DNA of 64,000 nt. It comes from Lophium mytilinum. Its lineage: Eukaryota; Ascomycota; Dothideomycetes; Mytilinidiales; Mytilinidiaceae. The position numbers and the translations under genes are program-made. Below the pieces are notes generated by a model. The model was not told the DNA's origin. It did no database searches and saw only the letters and a program-made list of their open reading frames with translations. The DNA lies in NCBI GenBank assembly GCA_010093605.1, contig MU004184.1, forward strand, positions 949,897 to 1,013,896, read 5' to 3'. Positions 13,605-24,034 of this stretch are shown in pieces; positions within the stretch are counted from its first letter, which is position 1, and the number at the start of each line of letters is the position of its first letter.

Positions 13605-13876
13605 AAAGGGTGCGGCGCGGAGCACAATCACATTACGTAAGCACCTCACCAAAATCTAAGATGTACCTACATAGCAACCACAACGACCCAATAATTTTTC
13701 TCCTCGGGAGGAATGTAATAATTAGGCCTTGCTAGGTATTTCCAGCTTTTCAAATGCTTACTATCTCGTTGTGGGGTTGAGATATCGGCCTCGGAAGCTA
13801 CTAGTTTCGGCGATTTTGATGTTCCTCGCCTCGCGTAGCTGGTGGAGTTGTGATTGTGCTCCGAGCCGCACCCTTT
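13605..13876. mobile_element. MITE-like element with 28-bp terminal inverted repeats
   Basis: The 28 bases at 13605-13632, beginning AAAGGGTGCGGCGCGGAGCA, are repeated in reverse complement at 13849-13876 with one mismatch. The element is 272 bp with no coding capacity, which suits a non-autonomous DNA transposon. I could not find a convincing target-site duplication, so the exact ends and superfamily are open. Confidence 0.65.
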
Positions 13877-13884
13877 CACGCGGG

Positions 13885-14122
13885 TGACAGAAAAACGCGT
13901 ACACTAAATCACTAAAATCGCTTAGATTAGCAAAAGACACCTGAAAGTAGAGCATCTTCCAACCACCAAATCTGATTAGTATTATATGAAAACTAGATCG
14001 TTGTATAGAGCTCCTTCTGAGGATTACTTTTATCTACTTGAGGATATTGTTCTCTCAGAAAGTGGCAGCTGTATTGCCTACCGAAAGCGACAAGTGGTTT
14101 TGGTGTACGCGTTTTTCTGTCA
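13885..14122. mobile_element. MITE-like element with 20-bp perfect inverted repeats
   Basis: TGACAGAAAAACGCGTACAC at 13885-13904 recurs as an exact reverse complement at 14103-14122, and similarity continues imperfectly inwards. The element is 238 bp, AT-rich and non-coding. It begins 8 bp after the end of the previous inverted-repeat element, so the pair may be one composite structure or two insertions side by side. The superfamily is not determined. Confidence 0.7.
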
Positions 14123-14134
14123 GCCGGGTGCCTT

Positions 14135-14280
14135 TGTAGCCTCGCCGTAATGACAGTGGATCACGTTGATAATACCTTGTATACTCGGCATTTATTACAT
14201 CCTCGACATGGAGAGTTTTGATCACGTTAATAGGGTCTTATATACTCGCCGTTTACTGCAGCCTCACCATGAAGCTCAAC
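14135..14280 (+). repeat. diverged 61-bp tandem repeat
   Basis: Two units, at about 14159-14219 and 14220-14280, share ATCACGTT, TATACTCG, TTTA and CCTC landmarks in the same order. A partial third unit lies just upstream (GTAGCCTCGCCGTAATGA against GCAGCCTCACCATGAAGC). Many of the differences are C/T or G/A, as expected of old repeats exposed to repeat-induced point mutation. Confidence 0.6.
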
Positions 14281-15473
14281 ACTCTATACTGTAGGCATCT
14301 TCAACTCTCCGTATTGTGCCAAATTGAAATAGTAACGTTTCCGTTGTGGTTACAACTACTATGACACAACAATTTGTTCCCGTTCAAGCTCGGACAGTTT
14401 AGAAGAAAAAGATATGGCGGTATGTAGAAGGAAAGCGCACCTTTGGTCTTTCCTAAATAGTAGTTCCCTCTTCATCACCCCTCAAGTCTACCTCCTCACC
14501 ATCTCCCACTACCAGTTCGTTAGATATCGCGCACGTTACATCGTGGCCCGCAAGATGGCATTCGTCGAAAGCAATGGAGAGAGATCGAGGAAGCGGGCTC
14601 GAGTTTCTACCCTACTTGAAGCATGACATGGCCTGTTACTTGACCAAAGCTTGCAGATTGGGAACGATTTAACTGAAACGCCATCGTCGCTAGTATAAAT
14701 TCCATCACGGCATGTCTCATCTTTCATGTACTTACCTATGCATAAGACCAGTCAATATACACATAACATGTTGAGCCCATCCAACATCAACCCCGTGCTA
14801 ATTATCCTTTCTTCAACACCTTCTCGCCCGACCACCTCACCCAACGACGGTTTATCTACATCAAGACTGCCGTCCCCGCTATCATCTACTCTAGTATATA
14901 TGCACCCTCTTGCTATACTTCACTTCTTACTTACTTTTACCCCAGTCACCTACACCAACGCCCTCTCCTGCAGAGTGTAGATGGACGCTGTGCATGTTGT
15001 CGGCGTTATGTACCAACAAGCTCATTAACATGCTCAGACTAAACAGTTAGAAGCTCTACAAAGACCTCGCCAATAAGCGGCGTGGGTTTATAGCCTCAAC
15101 CGAGGAGAAGTGCTCAACATCGGCCAAACACCCCAGCGATTGCAACAGCAATCGCTCAGTACGCCTTCACATCTTCTCTCGAGAATGTTGCTGATCACCT
15201 TCAGGTAGACCACGAACTCCAAACTCCATTCGTCCGTGGGCTCGACTTTGTTGATGCCACACTCCGCTCCATGTGGAAGACGACTCTCATGGTTATTAAC
15301 ACCTCCCATGACAAGAGACTGTCGAAGGGTTTGACGACTAGTCCTCCGCCACGACATTGGACCAAATAGGATGCCTTTTTACACTTCCCATAGGTGTCAT
15401 TGTTTGCCAGTTTTGTAACTCTCCCCAATCCTGTCCTAGAAGCCTTGACGAGTGCTAGATAGAAAGGGGGAGC

Positions 15474-15638
15474 GCTTTTATATTTGGGAAAGAGGGAAAG
15501 GAGAGGAGATACGTGGATGTCATGTGAGTTCAACCGGGTTCTAGGGCAGTGAGGGAGATTTTGCTTGGTAGGGCTGGGAAGAACGGTAGAGAGGTCTCGT
15601 GATACCCACGTGCTACTTATTTCTTCCGGGTATATAAC
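15474..15638. promoter_or_regulatory. divergent promoter-like module 1
   Basis: A leftward TATA-like box (GCTTTTATA at 15474-15482, read on the minus strand as TATAAAAGC) faces away from a rightward TATATAAC at 15631, 149 bp apart. CACGTG lies between them at 15607. Downstream on the plus strand is a 40-codon frame, 15682-15804, starting MVEKDQKQ. This is the first of nine similar modules between 15.4 and 25.6 kb. Function is inferred only from layout. Confidence 0.5.
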
Positions 15639-16205
15639 ATCTTCCACCTCCCGTCCTCCTTGCTCTAAGGTAGAGAAGGAGATGGTGGAAAAGGATCAAA
15701 AACAGATATACTTAGTTACCATGTTCGTTGCGTGCGTCTTAAACGCATTGACAAAGACGACTATGGTGTCTCCGGAACTTGGGGTGTTGCAAAAAAGGCT
15801 ATAGTACAACCGTAGGGTGGTGAGGCGAAGACGCTAGCATCGCGATACTGACCGTTATCTTCTCCTGCTCCCTATTACGATCAGGTGTAAAGCGCTTAGT
15901 ATAGTAGAACCCGCTAGTACACGTGTTTAAGAGGTGGAAGTGGTGGAGAGTATTATGAGACCTAATGGCTGTTCCACCGCCCGCCATTCTCTATTGCTTG
16001 GTGGCATGGACGTTGTTGAACACACACCCGGCCCAGCAAACTCTATTGCTTTTAGTATATATTTTTTGAACAATCACACTGCCATAGCCTAGTAGTAACT
16101 GTATTGTTGAACAAAACGAAGACCCATAACATATATGGCAGACTAATTTTGCATCTCCCCTGAGGCTGCAACTGCTCTAAGGTTTCGAAGGAGAGGATTG
16201 GAGAG

Positions 16206-16376
16206 GCTTTAATACTCGCGAAGGAGAAAGCGAAGGAAGTAGCACGTGAGCATTATGTGGATTAGTCGGATATTTGATATAGAGAGGTAGAGGAAGAGAC
16301 GACAGCTTGCGAGCGAGATAAGCAAGGAAAGGGGGCGTGATGGTCACGTAATAGCTAACTTTAGGGGGTATAAAAT
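16206..16376. promoter_or_regulatory. divergent promoter-like module 2
   Basis: GCTTTAATAC at 16206-16215 differs by one base from the leftward box of modules 6 and 7. CACGTG at 16243 lies 28 bp further in, and TATAAAAT at 16369 is the rightward box, 154 bp from the left one. A 34-codon frame starts 26 bp after that box (16395-16499, MVPLKARRKKS, with a CTIC pair). Confidence 0.5.
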
Positions 16377-17051
16377 CTCTTCGTAGCTCTAGAGATGGTT
16401 CCTCTTAAAGCGAGGAGGAAGAAGTCTAAGGTGGAGGAAGCAAAACACATAACCGAGTGTACCATATGCGATGTTCGCAAGCGGTTCCTGGGAAGTTAGC
16501 GCGAGGCGCTTGCGCTCCCTTTTAACCTTTACTGGTAATCTCCACCACTTCTCTTTGCTCCTGCTTATCGAAGTCTGCTCCAAATCCTACTCTCCGGTGT
16601 CCAGCGTTCTTAGTAAGCTTTATCCATGCCTTACGGAGATTCTTACCATCGTTAGCCTATCCACTCAAACCGGCCCCCCTATTAGTTCATTGCATCCTGC
16701 TTTTATTCCCACCGCTCCATTGGGCTTTCGCATTCTCAATTTGCCCACCTCCCATTGAAGCCCACTCTCCAGTGATGTGAAACCCACCTCACATCCTCCG
16801 AGACATAGAAATTGATCTCTGGCAGTTTTGAGCACCTCTCATGATGTACAACACGATGATGTAGTATTTCGAAGACTACCGCAACACCCCACCACATGGA
16901 ATGGAGATTTTGCAAGAGTTCAAACCATGCGGTGCTTGATCTTTGATTTTGATCCCACAGACACCGGCCACATCCAGAGGTGTGTCTTTTCCTTTTGCAC
17001 CTCCTCGAGGTTGCAACTGTCCTGTGGATCAAAAAGAAGGAGACCAGAGAA

Positions 17052-17208
17052 GTTTTTAACCCCACCGCTAACAGTACCCACGTGCCTTCCACGTGCTTCC
17101 CTCATCCCCGCTGGTAGAAGAGAGAACCGCACCTAGGCCCATCCCCCGGGGAGATAGCGGGCAGGAAGGACAATGGCCACGTGATTACGTAGTTCTATAT
17201 ATATAAAA
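17052..17208. promoter_or_regulatory. divergent promoter-like module 3
   Basis: A weak leftward box (GTTTTTAAC at 17052-17060) and a strong rightward one (TATATATATAAAACC, about 17196-17208) flank three CACGTG sites at 17079, 17090 and 17178. The spacing of about 140 bp matches the other modules. A small rightward frame starting at 17297 (MSVVSEVNS) is where the solo LTR at 17366 was inserted. Confidence 0.5.
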
Positions 17209-17365
17209 CCTTTCCCAGCTCTACAAGACATCTTCTTCCAGGTCAAGAAGAGAGCAAAGGAGCAAAGGAAATTAAAAAGGAACCTCAAACGGCGACATGT
17301 CCGTCGTTTCTGAGGTAAACTCTCCACACTTCGCAAAGCTATGGTGCAGCTGTTCCGGGGAAGTT

Positions 17366-17479
17366 TGTTGGATTATGACAATCACCCACAGCAATCAATG
17401 CTAGTAGCAAACAGGGTCGTTCCATGTACATAATGTAGCGTCCCAACCTAATATCAGATGCTACGGCCTACAATCAACA
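17366..17479 (+). mobile_element. solo LTR, 114 bp (fossil LTR retrotransposon)
   Basis: The element starts TGTTGGATTATGACAATC and ends AATCAACA, the TG...CA form of LTRs with short terminal inverted repeats. It is flanked on both sides by the 5-bp target duplication AAGTT (17361-17365 and 17480-17484). A second 114-bp copy in the opposite orientation sits at 49942-50055; the two differ at three positions, so both are fairly young. No internal coding region is present. The very short LTR would suit a miniature (TRIM/SMART-like) or Copia-type family, but the family is not proven. Confidence 0.8.
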
Positions 17480-17877
17480 AAGTTTGAGTTTCTGCGTATT
17501 GCTGCTACTCTCCACCACTTGATTACCCTGCTGCTGCTGCTCGGAAACCGCTCTCGATCTCACTGCCTGGTATCTCGACATCTTAATGAGCTCTGACTCT
17601 GCCTTTTCATGCTGCTCTTCGTCATCGCTACGTGAAGTGTAGCTCCAGACCTCCTCCATTGTGTCTGTTTCAGTGCCGGTTTTGCTCCCGCTGCTCCATT
17701 AATGCCATCTCCATTGCCTTTTGCACGCCTCCCCCCATATGGGAACAGGCTGCAGGTTTTTTGAGACCCACTGCCACAGATCTGCCCCCACATTGGTCGA
17801 ATTCTTCTCTTTCTTTGAACCACTGGCGAAGCTATCTTAAAAACCCTTGAGAAACCTAACTCGCAGGAGGTGGGAAA

Positions 17878-18040
17878 CTATTTATACCTACCGAAGGAAA
17901 TAATTTTCTAGGGTCACGTGTCGATTATGACTAAGACTCAAACCCCTATACACAACACACACCATCTTGAAACCTCCCCGTAAATGTTAAAACTTTGAAC
18001 GATTTTCTTGAACATCTACACCATGTCAGCTATACTACAC
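17878..18040. promoter_or_regulatory. divergent promoter-like module 4
   Basis: A leftward box CTATTTATAC at 17878-17887 is followed by CACGTG at 17915, the same 28-bp offset as in module 2. The rightward box is weak (TATACTAC near 18031). To the left, a 61-codon minus-strand frame (17474-17659, MEEVWSYTSRS) runs up to the LTR. This is the last module before the methylcitrate-cycle genes. Confidence 0.4.
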
Positions 18041-18056
18041 CACCCCCACTCCCTGT

Positions 18057-20041
18057 CTAAAACGTCGTCTCCGTATTCCCCTCCCCCATACTCTTACTCC
18101 CACTACTCCCACTCTGAATCGCCCCCAAAATCCCATCAATATACCCCGCCCCACTCCACTTCTGATGCGTCAACACATCACACCCAATCTCCTTCTCCCT
18201 TCTCTGCACCAAATTCACATACGCCAGCATCCCCTCATCCTTAAACGCCTTACTCAACTCACACGTGATCGTCGCCGTCGAATGCAGTCCCGCGAGACTA
18301 ATCAACTGCAGCACAAACCCATGCTTCGCGAGGTCCCACACAAACGACTTGAGCGACGCCTCCGAGAACCCGTGGCCCATCCAGTTGAATGAGGGGGAGA
18401 GGTTGTACACGAACTTCTTCCCCGGGTACTGCGAGCGGATCTCGCCGGCGAACTTGCCGGCTTTCTCGACGGAGGGGTCGGCCGTTTCGACCCAGAGGAG
18501 GTCGGCAAAGGGCGCGAATTCTTTGGCGCGTTTGGTCGCGGCGGCCATGCCGGCGCGGTAGTGGTAGAAGCCTTCGCGTGTGCGGGGCACGTCCCAGTTG
18601 AAGTAGACGGGGGATTTTGTGAATTTCGCGGCGAGGGCGCGGCGTTTGAGGAGGGAGAAGTTGGGGTTGGCGGCGGATTCGGAGACGTAGGTGTCGATGG
18701 TTGATTGGGGGGCGGATTCAGACTTGAGATGGGCTACGACAGCTGTGGGGATGTTAATAAGTTGGGAAGATGGAAAGGGGGTATGGTTAAAGGGGTACCA
18801 ACCTTCGTCGAACGTATAGAGCTTGTTCTTCTTCACCCACGCCGCTTCGTAGGCGTCGATTTCCGCACCGGGCGCCCCTGCGGCTTCCATGTCTTGCAGC
18901 ACTTCGGACAGCGGCTCGGCTTCTTCGGTCACGCCGAGGATGAATTCGTGGTCGCGCACGTCGACGGCGCTGCTGATGAGTTTACCGCTTTCTGAGTCGG
19001 TGCGCGCGATGACGAGGTTCTCGCAGCCCATCATGTCCCACTGAAAGCGGGCGGCGACGAGGCGGTTGATGTGGTCGCCGACGGGCACGAGGACCTTGCC
19101 GGCGAGATGGCCGCATTTCTTGCCGCCGTGGAGCTGGTCCTCGAAGTGGACGGCTGCGGCGCCGTTTTCGGCGAAGAGTTTGGCGAGTTTGATGACGGCT
19201 GAGAGACCGCCGTGACTGAGGGTTTAGTTAGTTTATATCATGGAGTTGCGGAGTTTGAGCACTCACCCAGTATCACCATCCGCAATAATAGGCCTCATGT
19301 AGTCCACATAAGGAGTCTTGGCACGCTCTTCAGCGCTCAGTTTCCTCCGATTATCCCAATTCCTGCGGTCATGGAGCTGCTGGGCCTTGAAAAGCCGCTG
19401 AACCTGGTTCGGCACAGTATTGTACGGGTAGTCACCAAAATCAGCAGACACCTCGTTGGTCGAAGTCAACACGGACGAGCAGGCCCAGCCCGAGATGTAC
19501 AGCACCTCTTGGTTCGGGGCCTGCTGGGTCATTTGCACGGGGTCAATGGCACCCACTACAATGATAGAAACAAATGTATTAGTTTATGATATATTGTACA
19601 GCTAGTTAGGAGGTCATGGGACGCACTCGTGTGGACGGGCTCCCCCTTCGCGGCCCGCTCCTCGAACAGGTTGAACAGCTTCCGCGCCATCAACGAGCTT
19701 GGGTACGTCTGCTGGAGCGCTCCCCGCTTGCTGACCACATCCTCCGCTGAGTATGGCCGCTTGATGTCCTTGTAGCGCGGCGATGCCCACCATTCCTTCA
19801 CCTGTTGTACTTGGGTGTCGAAGAGGGCATCTTCGGCTTCGCCAGCTTTCGAAGCTTCCGAGAGCAGCTGGTATGAGTCGGCGGGGAGGGCTATGGATAC
19901 GGGAGGGTTTACTGGGGCGAGTGCTGAGCTCGACATGCGGTATGCTGTGGTGGAGAGTGGTCGGAGTAGTGAGGGCTGCTTGTTAGCGATCTTAAGGTGA
20001 CGGCTTTGTCGAGCAACTGATCGTGAGACGGTTCGCAACAT
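18057..20041 (-). CDS. mclA: 2-methylisocitrate lyase, mitochondrial
   Basis: Isocitrate-lyase-family enzyme that splits 2-methylisocitrate into pyruvate and succinate, the last step of the methylcitrate cycle for propionyl-CoA. Exons 20041..19627, 19555..19267, 19215..18803 and 18742..18057 fit in phase and give 600 aa. The first 35 residues are Arg/Ser-rich without acids ([19 protein letters not shown]), a clear mitochondrial presequence, and there is no SKL-type peroxisomal end. The family signature with its catalytic cysteine is present as [19 protein letters not shown] and [11 protein letters not shown] are further family motifs. The presequence and the head-to-head methylcitrate synthase favour this role over the glyoxylate-cycle isocitrate lyase. 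Confidence 0.9.
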
Positions 20042-20634
20042 GACGCCTGGAGTCTTGGTAGAGTCTCAGACAGTGAAGCAGCGGACCAAAGGCTCTATAA
20101 CGGCAGACGAAGGCGAATATCCGTCAGCGTGCACTGCAGCTTCTCCGCGGCCGTGAATTATAGAATGCCCTGGGTCCTCGGGATTGGCTCGGGTATTCTA
20201 TCGTGAAGGAAGTCGTAGGGCGCGGAGGGAATCGTCTGGTGTCTTCTGCGAACCACGGCGGCCGTGTCTTTCTCTTGTGGGCCTGGCACGGTTTAATGGC
20301 TGCTCGGGTTCTGTTTGTTTGTGTGTGCACATCCAGGAACGGCGAGGATATGTTTCTCCCCTCCGCAGGTCGGACCGAACACCCGAGGTATGCGAGTGTA
20401 ACCATCCCGCCAGACCGTCTTGGTCGGCCATTGCCGAGCTTGTTGAACCACACGAAGGCTGGAACGTGGGCCATGTTGCCATCTGCTGGCTTCTGATCCC
20501 GCAAATTTTCTGCTCTTATAACCCCAATTGCCGCCCCGCGCCCGGTGAAAGCTTGAAAAGAGACTGTTCGCCTCCCCACAAACTTCAAAACAGCCACAGC
20601 TACCCCGCGGTACCTACCCCACACTCCAATCGTC
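20042..20634. promoter_or_regulatory. shared divergent promoter of the methylcitrate-cycle pair
   Basis: This 593-bp GC-rich interval separates the start codons of the lyase (minus) and the synthase (plus). It probably carries both promoters and could co-regulate the two genes. CCAAT occurs at about 20624-20628. Long open frames on both strands (for example 191 codons antisense at 20124-20699) are GC-driven and have no family support. Confidence 0.7.
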
Positions 20635-22286
20635 ATGGCATTGAGCGCGAGATCCGCGTCGAGAGCTCTGAGGGCTGTCAAGGTGCGTGCCGGAGACATG
20701 GAGAGCCTTGATCATGTAACTAATAACGCGCGTAGCCCTCTACGCTGAGACCTTTTGCTTCTGGTGGGTCCTTTGAAGCTGTGTCCAGCCGACCCACGAT
20801 GCTGACCCCACCACAGTCCAGAGCTGCAGCTATGCGACATCCTCGGAGCCAGATCTCAAGGAGACTTTCAAGAAGGTCCTGCCTGCGAAGAAGGAGCTCC
20901 TGAAGAAGGTCAAGGCCAATGGCGACAAGGTCATCGGCGAGGTCAAGGTTGAAAACACCTTGGGCGGCATGAGGTACACACGGGATCACAGTTATTCACC
21001 TCCAACAAACACTAATTTAATTCTAGAGGTCTCAAGGCCATGATCTGGGAAGGCTCGGTCCTAGACGCCAACGAGGGTATCCGCTTCCACGGCAAGACAA
21101 TCAAGGACTGCCAAAAAGAGCTCCCCAAGGGCACCTCCGGCACTGAAATGCTGCCGGAAGCCATGTTCTGGCTGCTTCTCACCGGCGAGGTCCCAAGCGT
21201 AGGCCAGACCCGCGCCCTCTCCCGCGAGCTGGCCGAGAAGGGCCAGATCCCCAAGTTCGTCGAGAAGATGCTGGACGACTTCCCCACCGACCTGCACCCA
21301 ATGACGCAGTTCGCCTGCGCTGTCTCAGCCCTGAACTACGAGTCCAAGTTTGCGAAGGCGTACGCGGACGGCATCAACAAGGCCGACTACTGGGAGCCCA
21401 CCTTCGACGACTGCATCAGCCTGCTCGCGAAGCTGCCCACCATCGCGGCCAAGATCTACCAGAACGCGTACCGCGGCGGTGGAGCTCTCCCCGCTCAAAT
21501 CGACCTCGAGCAGGATTGGTCGTACAACTTCGCCGCCATGCTGGGCAAGGCCGGCAAGGAGAACGAGGGCTTCCAGGACCTCCTCCGTCTATACCTCGCG
21601 CTCCACGGCGACCACGAGGGCGGCAACGTCTCGGCCCACGCCACTCACTTGGTCGGCAGCGCCCTCAGCGACCCCTTCCTCAGCTACTCCGCCGGTCTAC
21701 AAGGTCTCGCTGGTCCCCTCCACGGCCTCGCCGCACAGGAAGTCCTCCGCTTCATCCTGCAGATGCAGGAAGCTGTCGGTGAGAACTTTTCCGAGAAAGA
21801 CGTCTCTGACTACCTCTGGAGCATCCTCAAGTCCGGCCGCGTGATCCCCGGCTACGGCCACGCCGTGCTGCGGAAACCCGACCCTCGCTTCGAGGCGCTG
21901 ATGGACTTTGCGGACGCCAGGCCCGATATTGCGAAGAACCCGGTGTATCAGCTCGTCAGGAAGAACTCGGAGGTTGCGCCGGGGGTGTTGACTGAGCATG
22001 GAAAGGTAAGATATAACCCATATTTGTACAGTTATCGAGTTTGGAGGGATGAGGGCTAATGTGTGGCGTCTAGACTAAGAACCCCTTCCCCAACGTTGAC
22101 TCCTCCTCCGGCGTGCTCTTCCACCACTACGGCTTCCACGAGACTCTCTACTACACCGCTACGTTCGGCGTGTCGCGTGGCTTGGGACCGCTTGCGCAAC
22201 TTATTTGGGACCGCGCGTTGGGCCTGCCGATTGAGAGGCCGAAGAGCATTAACCTCGCTGGTATTTTGAAGCAGATTGGCGCATAA
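20635..22286 (+). CDS. mcsA: 2-methylcitrate synthase, mitochondrial
   Basis: Condenses propionyl-CoA (and acetyl-CoA) with oxaloacetate, the first step of the methylcitrate cycle, in the mitochondrial matrix. Exons 20635..20682, 20736..20763, 20817..20973, 21027..22005 and 22074..22286 fit in phase and give 474 aa. The first 30 residues ([16 protein letters not shown] and on) form a presequence. [20 protein letters not shown] and [11 protein letters not shown] closely match fungal McsA as I recall it. [13 protein letters not shown] and [17 protein letters not shown] carry the catalytic histidines and the citrate-synthase signature. The segment [13 protein letters not shown] sits where Aspergillus McsA has a different sequence. 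Its neighbour, the lyase, is transcribed divergently 593 bp away. Confidence 0.93.
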
Positions 22287-22452
22287 GCGACGACTTTACG
22301 AATGAAAGAAAAGGGATGAAGATGGGAACGTCTTGTATATAATAAATAGCTAGAGCGCTAGGATTTCAATGGAATTGGTTTGAAAGAACGCTGCGGGACT
22401 GAGAGAGGTGTGTTTGGCTATCATGTTTGCGTGTGCGGAATGCAAGGGGTCT

Positions 22453-22580
22453 GGCTCTTTTAAGGGAAGTCAGATGGCTTTCACGTGATTCCGCTCCTCT
22501 CGTTTTCTTGTTCTCCTATGGAAGGCTTACCGGCTCTCGCTTTCTTGGTTCTTTAGAGGTTTCATGGGGTTTGATAAAAA
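22453..22580. promoter_or_regulatory. degenerate divergent promoter-like module 5
   Basis: CTCTTTTAAGGG at about 22455 resembles the leftward box, and CACGTG follows at 22482. The rightward side has lost a clear TATA box. The leader TTTAGAGGTTTCATGGGG near 22540-22562 still resembles the leaders of modules 7 and 8 (CAGAGGT followed by a G-rich run). It lies just downstream of the synthase gene. Confidence 0.35.
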
Positions 22581-23103
22581 GTTACACCAAGGTGCTTTGT
22601 GATGTTGGAGGAGGCTCTGTGGTGCAACAACTTGAAGGGACGGTTTGATGGGTCGGGTTTGGTCTCGCGTCGACTAAAGCACACACCTACCTTATGGGAG
22701 TGGAGGAGTCCGCGGGGGATCAAAAACAAAGGAGGGAAAGAACCGATGGTGGCGAGAGTGGTGGCGGCAGTGCTATCACTTCCTGATAGTCAGCACCACT
22801 ACGCAGGCCTAATGGAAACTACATGTAACAGACGAGGCTACCAAGCAACAATGACAACAAGAGCCAGATAAGGGGAGGGTTACGAGATGGTGGTGAGCAT
22901 CTCCAACTTCGCGTACTGCTCAACAGTCATCGGGGTCCTCTTGCTCCAGTTTGACACTCCCACCAAGATCCTCCTCCAGCTCCATGGTGTTATGATGCCC
23001 CTCGTTTTACCAGGAAGCCGCACACATCAGACGGTGGTGCAAATTGTTTTGCTTTCCGGTTCCTCCGCTCTCTCTGCGCAAAAGAAAATGTGTTCTGTGG
23101 TGG

Positions 23104-23278
23104 GCTTTTATACGTGTCGACGGGGGGGTTGAAGCTATCACGTGGGTATCACCGGAGTACCCCTTTCCTCTCTTACCCTCCTACCAAGACCGTCGCCTAG
23201 CAAGCGAGCAGGAGGCACGTGAAACCCGAGGGAGCACGTGGAGAACACGCGCTGAATTTCAGTGGTGAGGTATAGAAT
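23104..23278. promoter_or_regulatory. divergent promoter-like module 6
   Basis: Leftward box GCTTTTATAC at 23104-23113 is followed by GTGTCGA, CACGTG at 23139 (26 bp on), further CACGTG at 23216 and 23235, and a rightward TATAGAAT at 23271, 158 bp from the left box. The minus-strand unit to its left aligns by eye with the one left of module 7: both contain TTGGTGGGAGT followed by ATCAAA or GTCAAA, and end with a frame reading LTTI. Confidence 0.55.
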
Positions 23279-23850
23279 CTTCCCCCCACTTGTTGTTCCT
23301 ATCGTGAAGACAGTTGTGGCCTCAAAGGAGGTGCAACAAGCAAAGGATACCAGAAGAAGTGTCCACTCTCTGCAAAAATCCAACTGCGCATCAATACATG
23401 TTCGTGGAAGAAAACTAAATCTACACTCCTTCAATGGAAGCATTTGGGAGTCGGTGTGGTATTCACGAGAAGGGACTAGATGGAATAGCTGGGGTCAGTA
23501 CTGGGGCCATCCCTAGTGGACTGTCTGATGGTGAACTTCAGGGATTAGTTGTAATGGAGACGTGGAGCAGGACATAAGGTTGTTGGCTAAATGAAGTCTT
23601 GGAGCTGGGGGAGAATAGGAGGAGTAGAGAATGGTGGTTAGTATCTTTACTCTTTCATATTCTCTTCCCCAACTCCATTGCATCCTAACCTTGTCATCTT
23701 TGATACTCCCACCAAGAACCTCCAGCACCCATTGCGAGTTGTCCCTCGCGTTTGACAAGAAAGTCAGGCACATTAGACGCTTGTCTGGACTATTTTACTT
23801 TCCAACTCCCTTCGTTCCTCTGTATGAAGAAAGCTGTATTACAGAGCGGA

Positions 23851-24034
23851 GCTTTTATACCTGTCGAAAGGGAGAAGTGAAGCTGTCACGTGGGGGCCTC
23901 GTGACTACTCCCTTTCCTCCTGAGCAAAGTCATCGCAGAGTTTGGTACGTTTCTATCGTCAAATCGTCGAAATCACGACATCTCGTGCCCCTCACGTGCG
24001 TTACGTCTCTACCTTCCCTCATCTCCTATATAAA
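23851..24034. promoter_or_regulatory. divergent promoter-like module 7
   Basis: Leftward box GCTTTTATAC at 23851-23860, identical to that of module 6, then CTGTCGA and CACGTG at 23887 (27 bp on), a second CACGTG at 23993, and rightward TATATAAACCTCGC at 24027, 167 bp from the left box. The rightward leader CCTCAGAGGTTTGGTGGGGG is shared in diverged form with modules 5 and 8. Confidence 0.55.

Larger units (their letters stand above)
12874..15473. other. gene-poor AT-rich region with repeat remnants
   Basis: No supported gene is present. The region contains two inverted-repeat elements (13605-13876 and 13885-14122) and a 61-bp tandem repeat at about 14135-14280. A short motif close to CTTGTATACTCGCCGTT occurs three times, near 13578, 14176 and 14236, with mostly transition differences. 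This looks like degraded repeat DNA. Confidence 0.6.

Noticed and set aside
16736-17092. A 118-codon minus-strand frame between modules 2 and 3.
   Set aside because: No domain. Small shared peptide features with the next unit (MW...GS...K) are too weak to call a gene; kept only as part of the module finding.
18057-20041. Annotation as glyoxysomal isocitrate lyase.
   Set aside because: A mitochondrial presequence, lack of a peroxisomal C-terminus and the adjoining methylcitrate synthase favour 2-methylisocitrate lyase.
20124-20699. A 191-codon minus-strand frame between the two methylcitrate genes.
   Set aside because: Lies in GC-rich promoter DNA, overlaps the first exon of the synthase antisense, and has no family pattern.
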